A stretch of 17,821 bases of DNA from Deltaproteobacteria bacterium (lineage in GTDB: Bacteria; Desulfobacterota; Syntrophia; Syntrophales; UBA2210): the NCBI GenBank assembly GCA_019313735.1, contig JAFDAR010000019.1:1-17821 (forward strand). Reading direction: 5' to 3'. Positions within the stretch are counted from its first letter, which is position 1. The number at the start of each line of letters is the position of its first letter. A model generated the notes under the pieces. The model was not told the origin of the DNA. It saw nothing but the letters and a program-made list of their open reading frames with translations, and did no database searches. Position numbers and translations under genes: made by a program. Positions 13,724 to 17,821 of the stretch are shown here, piece by piece.

Positions 13724-15832
13724 ATGAGCGAAACATTTGAAACAACCTTTGCGGGAAGGGATGTGTCTGTAAAAACGAACTATCTCGCAGGGCAGGCGGA
13801 TGGTTCCGCCGTGGTGACATATGGCGATACAGTTGTTCTTGTAACAGCGGTATCACTTAAATCCAAAAGAGAGGGGCTGGATTTTCTGCCCCTGACGGTA
13901 GACTATCAGGAAAAAACCTTTGCCGCGGGGAAGATCCCGGGCGGATTTTTCAAGAGAGAGGGACGCCTCAACGAAAAGGAAATCCTTACCTCGAGAATTA
14001 TTGACAGGTCCATACGCCCCCTTTTCCCCGAGGGATATGTTCATGAAACCCAGATAGTCGCGACGGTGCTTTCAGTTGATGCTGAAAATGATTCCGACGT
14101 CGCGGCCATGCTCGGAACCTCCGTGGCTCTTTGTATGTCAGATATCCCGTTCAAAGGCCCCATCGCGGGGGTGCGAGTGGGAAGGGTGGATAAAGAATTG
14201 GTGTGCAACCCCTCGGCCGAGCAGATGGAGGGGAACGATCTGGACATGTTCCTTGTTGGAAGAAAGGTGCCTTCCGCTGATGGAAAGAGAGACTTTGATG
14301 TCAATCTCATCATGCTGGAGGGAGGAGCAAGGGAAATCCCTGAAGATGAAATACTCGATGCCATCAGCTTCGGGCTTGAATCAATGAGGCCAGCCATTGA
14401 GCTTCAGGACACTATCTGCCAGGCAGTGGGCAAGGCAAAGAGAGCGTTCGAACCGGTTGAGATCAGTGAAGAACTCCGGAAGAGGGTCAGAGATGTTGCC
14501 TATGTCGGACTCCGGGATGCCTATCTCGAGGGGAGAAAACTGGAGCGGTATGCACAGAGGGACGAAGTCAAGAAGAAGATGGTGGCGGAGCTGAGCCAGG
14601 ACGAAGCCGGACTTGACCCCAAGGCCGGGAGTGTCTTTGAAGATCTGGAGCGTGAAATCATCCGCAACATGATCATGGTGGACGGGCGAAGGATAGACGG
14701 CAGATCCAGCAGGGATATCAGACCTATTACTTCCGAGACCGGCATTCTTCCGAGGGTGCATGGATCCGGACTGTTCACAAGAGGTGAGACCCAGGCCCTT
14801 GTTGCCCTTACGCTGGGGACATCCTCGGATGAACAGAGACTGGATTTCATAGGCGGGGAAGAGATGAGGATGTTTATGCTCCACTACAATTTCCCCCCCT
14901 ATTCCGTAGGAGAGGCCAGGTTCCTGAGAGGACCCGGAAGAAGAGAGATCGGGCACGGAGCCCTTGCCAGGAGGGCATTGCTTCCACTCCTTCCGTCACA
15001 TGAAGAATTTCCATATACTATCCGGCTTGTTTCCGAGATATTATCCTCAAATGGCTCATCTTCCATGGCAACTGTATGCGGAGGTTGTCTCGCGCTTATG
15101 GATGGCGGCGTTCCGGTCAAAGATACCGTTGCCGGCATCGCGATGGGGCTTTTGAAGGAGGGCGATGAAGTCGTGATCCTTTCGGATATTCTCGGTGATG
15201 AGGATCACGCGGGAGATATGGACTTTAAGGTATGTGGCACGAAGAAGGGTATCACCGCTCTGCAGATGGATATAAAAGTTGACAGGCTTGCGGAGGATAT
15301 ACTGAAAGATGCCCTTTATCAGGCCAGAGAGGGCAGAGAGTTCATTGTTGGCAAACTGAATGAAACTATGGCCAGCCCCAGGGAAGACCTTTCCGCGTAC
15401 GCCCCGAGGATTACCACTATGACGGTAAAGCAGGAAAAGATAAGAGACGTCATAGGCTCCGGAGGAAAGAATATCAGGGGGATTATAAGCGAAACAGGTG
15501 TGTCTATGAACGTGGATGATGATGGTACAGTCACTATAGCCTCCAGCGACGCACAGGCATCGGAAAGGGCGGTCGCCATGGTCAAGGCACTGACTGAAGA
15601 GCCCGAAATTGGCAGAATTTACGAAGGCACAGTGAAAAAGGTCCTTGATTTCGGAGCCTTTGTGGAGATATTGCCCGGCACGGATGGACTTGTGCACATA
15701 TCCCAGTTAGACAACAAAAGGGTGGAAAAGGTTACCGACGTGCTTAATGAAGGCGACACGGTTCGCGTCAAGGTTATCGATATTGACAGAAGTGGAAAGA
15801 TAAGACTGAGCAGGAAGGATGCCCTTGAATAA
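13724..15832 (+). CDS. pnp: Polyribonucleotide nucleotidyltransferase (PNPase)
   Basis: PNPase is a trimeric 3'-5' phosphorolytic exoribonuclease that turns over mRNA and can add heteropolymeric tails. At 702 residues it is full length. The first RNase PH domain is about 10-145 (PGGFFKREGR, SRIIDRSIRPLFPEGY), a linking helical domain is about 240-315, and the second, catalytic RNase PH domain is about 320-555. The latter carries GRRIDGRSSRDIRP and SDILGDEDHAGDMDFK, with D492 and D498 matching the catalytic aspartates of E. coli. KH with GSGGK (578-582) and S1 (about 628-698, KVLDFGAFVEI) complete it. AGAGGAG about 11 nt before the ATG is the ribosome site. The dut start lies inside its last codons. 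Confidence 0.97.
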   Translation: MSETFETTFAGRDVSVKTNYLAGQADGSAVVTYGDTVVLVTAVSLKSKREGLDFLPLTVDYQEKTFAAGKIPGGFFKREGRLNEKEILTSRIIDRSIRPLFPEGYVHETQIVATVLSVDAENDSDVAAMLGTSVALCMSDIPFKGPIAGVRVGRVDKELVCNPSAEQMEGNDLDMFLVGRKVPSADGKRDFDVNLIMLEGGAREIPEDEILDAISFGLESMRPAIELQDTICQAVGKAKRAFEPVEISEELRKRVRDVAYVGLRDAYLEGRKLERYAQRDEVKKKMVAELSQDEAGLDPKAGSVFEDLEREIIRNMIMVDGRRIDGRSSRDIRPITSETGILPRVHGSGLFTRGETQALVALTLGTSSDEQRLDFIGGEEMRMFMLHYNFPPYSVGEARFLRGPGRREIGHGALARRALLPLLPSHEEFPYTIRLVSEILSSNGSSSMATVCGGCLALMDGGVPVKDTVAGIAMGLLKEGDEVVILSDILGDEDHAGDMDFKVCGTKKGITALQMDIKVDRLAEDILKDALYQAREGREFIVGKLNETMASPREDLSAYAPRITTMTVKQEKIRDVIGSGGKNIRGIISETGVSMNVDDDGTVTIASSDAQASERAVAMVKALTEEPEIGRIYEGTVKKVLDFGAFVEILPGTDGLVHISQLDNKRVEKVTDVLNEGDTVRVKVIDIDRSGKIRLSRKDALE

Positions 15833-16271
15833 CAAAGTGGCAATTTCTGTTAAGAGACTGCACGGTAAGGATATCTCCCTTCCCTGTTATATGACGGAGA
15901 GCTCGGCGGGGATGGATATATTTGCGGCGGTGAATGGCGAGGAAACCCTGCTGCCCGGCGAGAGGAAATTGATACCCACGGGCATTGCCATTGCGCTGTC
16001 CCCCGGTTATGAAGCCCAGATAAGACCAAGGAGTGGGCTGGCCGTGGAGGCGGGTATCACCGTGTTGAACTCCCCCGGCACGATAGACGCTGACTATCGG
16101 GGAGAGGTGAAGATCCTGATAATCAATCATGGAGACAAACCCTTTGCCGTAAAAAGGGGTGATCGTATTGCCCAGATGGTTATCCACAAGATATACAGAG
16201 CTTCATGGAATATGACCGACAACCTGGAGATTACAAAGCGGGGAGATGGGGGATTCGGTCATACAGGATGA
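15819..16271 (+). CDS. dut: Deoxyuridine 5'-triphosphate nucleotidohydrolase (dUTPase)
   Basis: The enzyme hydrolyses dUTP to dUMP and pyrophosphate, keeping uracil out of DNA and feeding dTMP synthesis. This is a trimeric-type dUTPase of 150 residues with all five motifs: I AGMDIFA (30-36), II RPRSGLA (69-75), III GTIDADYRGE (87-96, catalytic D90 and substrate Y93), IV RGDRIAQM (113-120) and V RGDGGFGHTG (141-150). The ATG overlaps the 3' end of pnp by 14 bases in another frame, so the genes are translationally coupled. dut is the last gene of the operon. An M16-family peptidase gene commonly lies between pnp and dut in related bacteria but is absent here. Confidence 0.95.
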   Translation: MPLNNKVAISVKRLHGKDISLPCYMTESSAGMDIFAAVNGEETLLPGERKLIPTGIAIALSPGYEAQIRPRSGLAVEAGITVLNSPGTIDADYRGEVKILIINHGDKPFAVKRGDRIAQMVIHKIYRASWNMTDNLEITKRGDGGFGHTG

Positions 16272-16430
16272 GACCTTTGCATAATGTCCCCTTTTGCCCA
16301 ATTTCTGCGTCAGGCTCAAATTTTAATCCTCGAAATATCCAATATATTCCTGTGGTTAAAATTTTCGCCTTCCTTGAACTTGTAAAAATAACGGCCCGCA
16401 TAGTTTTTGAGAGATTCGGCTGATTTGACG
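16272..16430. repeat. Non-coding repeat-like stretch after dut
   Basis: This AT-rich stretch starts directly after the dut stop with GACCTTTGCATAATGTCC and contains the 9-bp inverted pair AAATTTTAA (16318-16326) and TTAAAATTT (16356-16364). From memory it resembles a dispersed repeat of Desulfobacterales whose full copies carry the TTTGCAT end at both sides; here the right end is missing. No coding frame is convincing. Confidence 0.4.
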
Positions 16431-16432
16431 CT

Positions 16433-16467
16433 AAAACCCCTGTCCGTTGCAATGGCAGGGGTTTTTT
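16433..16467 (+). terminator. Intrinsic terminator of the rimP-dut operon
   Basis: AAAACCCCTG (16433-16442) pairs perfectly with CAGGGGTTTT (16456-16465) around a 13-nt loop, followed by more T residues. The A-rich left arm means it could also work in the opposite direction. It lies 160 bp after dut and before the separate DUF39 gene. Confidence 0.88.
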
Positions 16468-16528
16468 ATTTGTCTTATTTGCTGATTTGGTGTATTTCCC
16501 AGTGCTACATACGAGGGATAACAATCAA

Positions 16529-17704
16529 ATGAAGAAACACAAAGTAAATAAAACATACAGGGAAATAAATGAGAGGATAAAAGAAGGCAGGGCCGTAGTT
16601 GTCACCGCGGAAGAGATCATAGATATCGTGGAGAAAAAGGGAGACGTCGCGGCGGCCAGAGAGATAGATGTTGTAACTACCGGAACCTTCAGCCCCATGT
16701 GTTCATCGGGTGCGTTTCTTAATTTCGGTCACACCTCCCCCAAGATAAGGGCCTCAAAGGTATGGCTCAACGATGTTCCGGCTTATGGCGGTATTGCCGC
16801 AGTGGATTGCTATATCGGAGCCACCGAGGTGGTTGAAGGGGATCCTCTCAACAGCATACATCCCGGCGAGTTTAATTACGGCGGAGGGCATGTCCTGGAA
16901 GATCTTGTGGCAGAGAAGGTCATCCGGTTGCGCCTTGAATCCTACGGCACCGATTGCTATCCCGCCCGCAGGCATGAAAAGAACATCACGATACATGATC
17001 TCAGAAACGCTGTCCTCTTCAATCCCAGAAACGCCTATCAGAATTACAATTGCGCAGTGAACATGTCTGACCGGACAATCTACACCTATATGGGTGTGTT
17101 GAGGCCCGACATGGCAAACGCGACCTATGCCACATCAGGACAGTTAAGCCCCCTTCTGAATGATCCCTATTTCAAGACCATCGGCATAGGCACAAGGATA
17201 TTTCTCGGCGGTGCCCAGGGGTTTGTGGCCTGGCCAGGCACCCAGCACAACCCGAACGTGTTGAGGGGCGAAAACGGCGTTCCGAAGGAAGGAGCGGGAA
17301 CACTGGCGACCATAGGAAACCTGAAGGATATGAGTTCGGAGTGGCTGGTAGGGGCAAGCATGCTCGGCTATGGTGTGTCCCTTTATGTGGGGATAGGAGT
17401 GCCAATACCGATACTTAACGAAGAGATGGCGCGGTATACTGCTGTCAGAGATGAAGATATGTACACGCAGGTTTACGACTATGGCGTTGATTATCCCAAC
17501 GGAATTTCAAAAAGCATAGGCGAGGTAAGCTATAAAGAGCTGAGAAGCGGCAAGATAAAGCTTGGTGGCAAAGTTATACCTACCGCACCCATGTCCAGCT
17601 ATTACAAGGCAAGAGAAATCGCCAATATTCTTAAAGAGTGGATTGAAAAGGGAGAATTCCTTCTGGGTGAGCCTCAGCAGCTTCTCCCTTCCAACGGTTC
17701 CTGA
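16529..17704 (+). CDS. Homocysteine biosynthesis protein, DUF39 family
   Basis: This family (DUF39, COG1900) is known from work on Methanosarcina and Desulfovibrio to be needed to make homocysteine by sulfide addition to aspartate semialdehyde, together with a NIL/ferredoxin partner. The 391-residue cytoplasmic protein matches the core domain: VVTTGTFSPMCSSGAFLNFGH with C58, AAVDCYIGATE with C94, EFNYGGGHVLEDLV, SYGTDCYP with C143, and IGIGTRIFLGGAQGF. The C-terminal CBS pair of some archaeal homologues is absent, as in many bacterial copies. The start is ATG 16529, with GAGGGA about 10 nt upstream; a GTG at 16487 lacks such a site. The gene follows a terminator, so it should have its own promoter. 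No ferredoxin partner is in view. Which cysteine is catalytic cannot be proved here. Confidence 0.85.
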   Translation: MKKHKVNKTYREINERIKEGRAVVVTAEEIIDIVEKKGDVAAAREIDVVTTGTFSPMCSSGAFLNFGHTSPKIRASKVWLNDVPAYGGIAAVDCYIGATEVVEGDPLNSIHPGEFNYGGGHVLEDLVAEKVIRLRLESYGTDCYPARRHEKNITIHDLRNAVLFNPRNAYQNYNCAVNMSDRTIYTYMGVLRPDMANATYATSGQLSPLLNDPYFKTIGIGTRIFLGGAQGFVAWPGTQHNPNVLRGENGVPKEGAGTLATIGNLKDMSSEWLVGASMLGYGVSLYVGIGVPIPILNEEMARYTAVRDEDMYTQVYDYGVDYPNGISKSIGEVSYKELRSGKIKLGGKVIPTAPMSSYYKAREIANILKEWIEKGEFLLGEPQQLLPSNGS

Positions 17705-17821
17705 CAAGGAAGCATGATGTACCGATCTTGTGAATAGCCGTCAATCATTCAAGAAAACACTGTTTTTCCGGTGAAAACCACCATTTTTCACTTGTATAGA
17801 AAAACAGAAGCCATGTATAAT
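17705..17821. other. Intergenic tail with a possible promoter at the right edge
   Basis: No gene is seen. GGTG-AAAAC-CACC followed by ATTTTT (17770-17787) is at best a weak terminator for the DUF39 gene. The last six bases are a perfect TATAAT (17816-17821), preceded after 18 bases by TTGTAT (17792-17797, 3 of 6), so a rightward promoter may begin here for a gene beyond the window. Confidence 0.35.

Overview
The window is ordinary bacterial chromosome, most likely from a Desulfobacterota (former deltaproteobacterial) lineage. That placement is inferred from gene order (prmC-murA-hisD next to rimP-nusA-infB-rbfA-nrnA-truB-rpsO-pnp-dut), from a DUF39 homocysteine-biosynthesis gene typical of sulfate reducers and methanogens, and from short interspersed repeats that resemble, from memory, those of Desulfobacterales genomes. 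Genus or species cannot be read from the sequence. I found no CRISPR array, transposase, integrase or phage gene.

Layout. (1) Minus strand, 1-2221: an RNase D-type exonuclease cut by the left edge, preceded 10 bp upstream by a sodium:solute symporter; the two look like one transcript. (2) 2222-2922: a 700-bp gene-free region dense in palindromes and MITE-like repeats. (3) Plus strand, 2923-6344: prmC, murA and hisD, packed with 1-4 bp gaps. (4) 6341-6542: a TTGACA promoter element overlapping the hisD stop, a tRNA-Gly(CCC), and a strong intrinsic terminator that ends only 9 bp before rimP. (5) 6552-16271: the translation/RNA-metabolism operon rimP-nusA-infB-rbfA-nrnA-truB-rpsO-pnp-dut, closed by an intrinsic terminator at 16433-16467. 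(6) 16529-17704: a stand-alone DUF39 homocysteine-biosynthesis gene, then an intergenic tail.

The operon in (5) joins ribosome maturation (RimP, RbfA), initiation (IF2), transcription elongation and antitermination (NusA), tRNA pseudouridylation (TruB), ribosomal protein S15, and RNA/nanoRNA decay (PNPase, NrnA). It matches the E. coli metY-rimP-nusA-infB-rbfA-truB-rpsO-pnp order, with nrnA inserted and dut appended. As in E. coli, a tRNA gene and a terminator stand at its head.

The main anomaly is infB. The IF2 frame breaks at about 10213-10222, where family alignment predicts a missing 26-nt piece. A second, in-frame loss of about 25 residues is apparent in the C-terminal domain near 10729. 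In an essential gene this means an assembly or sequencing defect, a decayed copy with another infB elsewhere, or something unusual. The other notable pattern is a family of small palindromic repeats in the gaps of the housekeeping operons (2592-2841, 7029-7087, 10872-10891, 12264-12354). One of them supplies or abuts the rimP stop codon. No clearly new biological system is visible.
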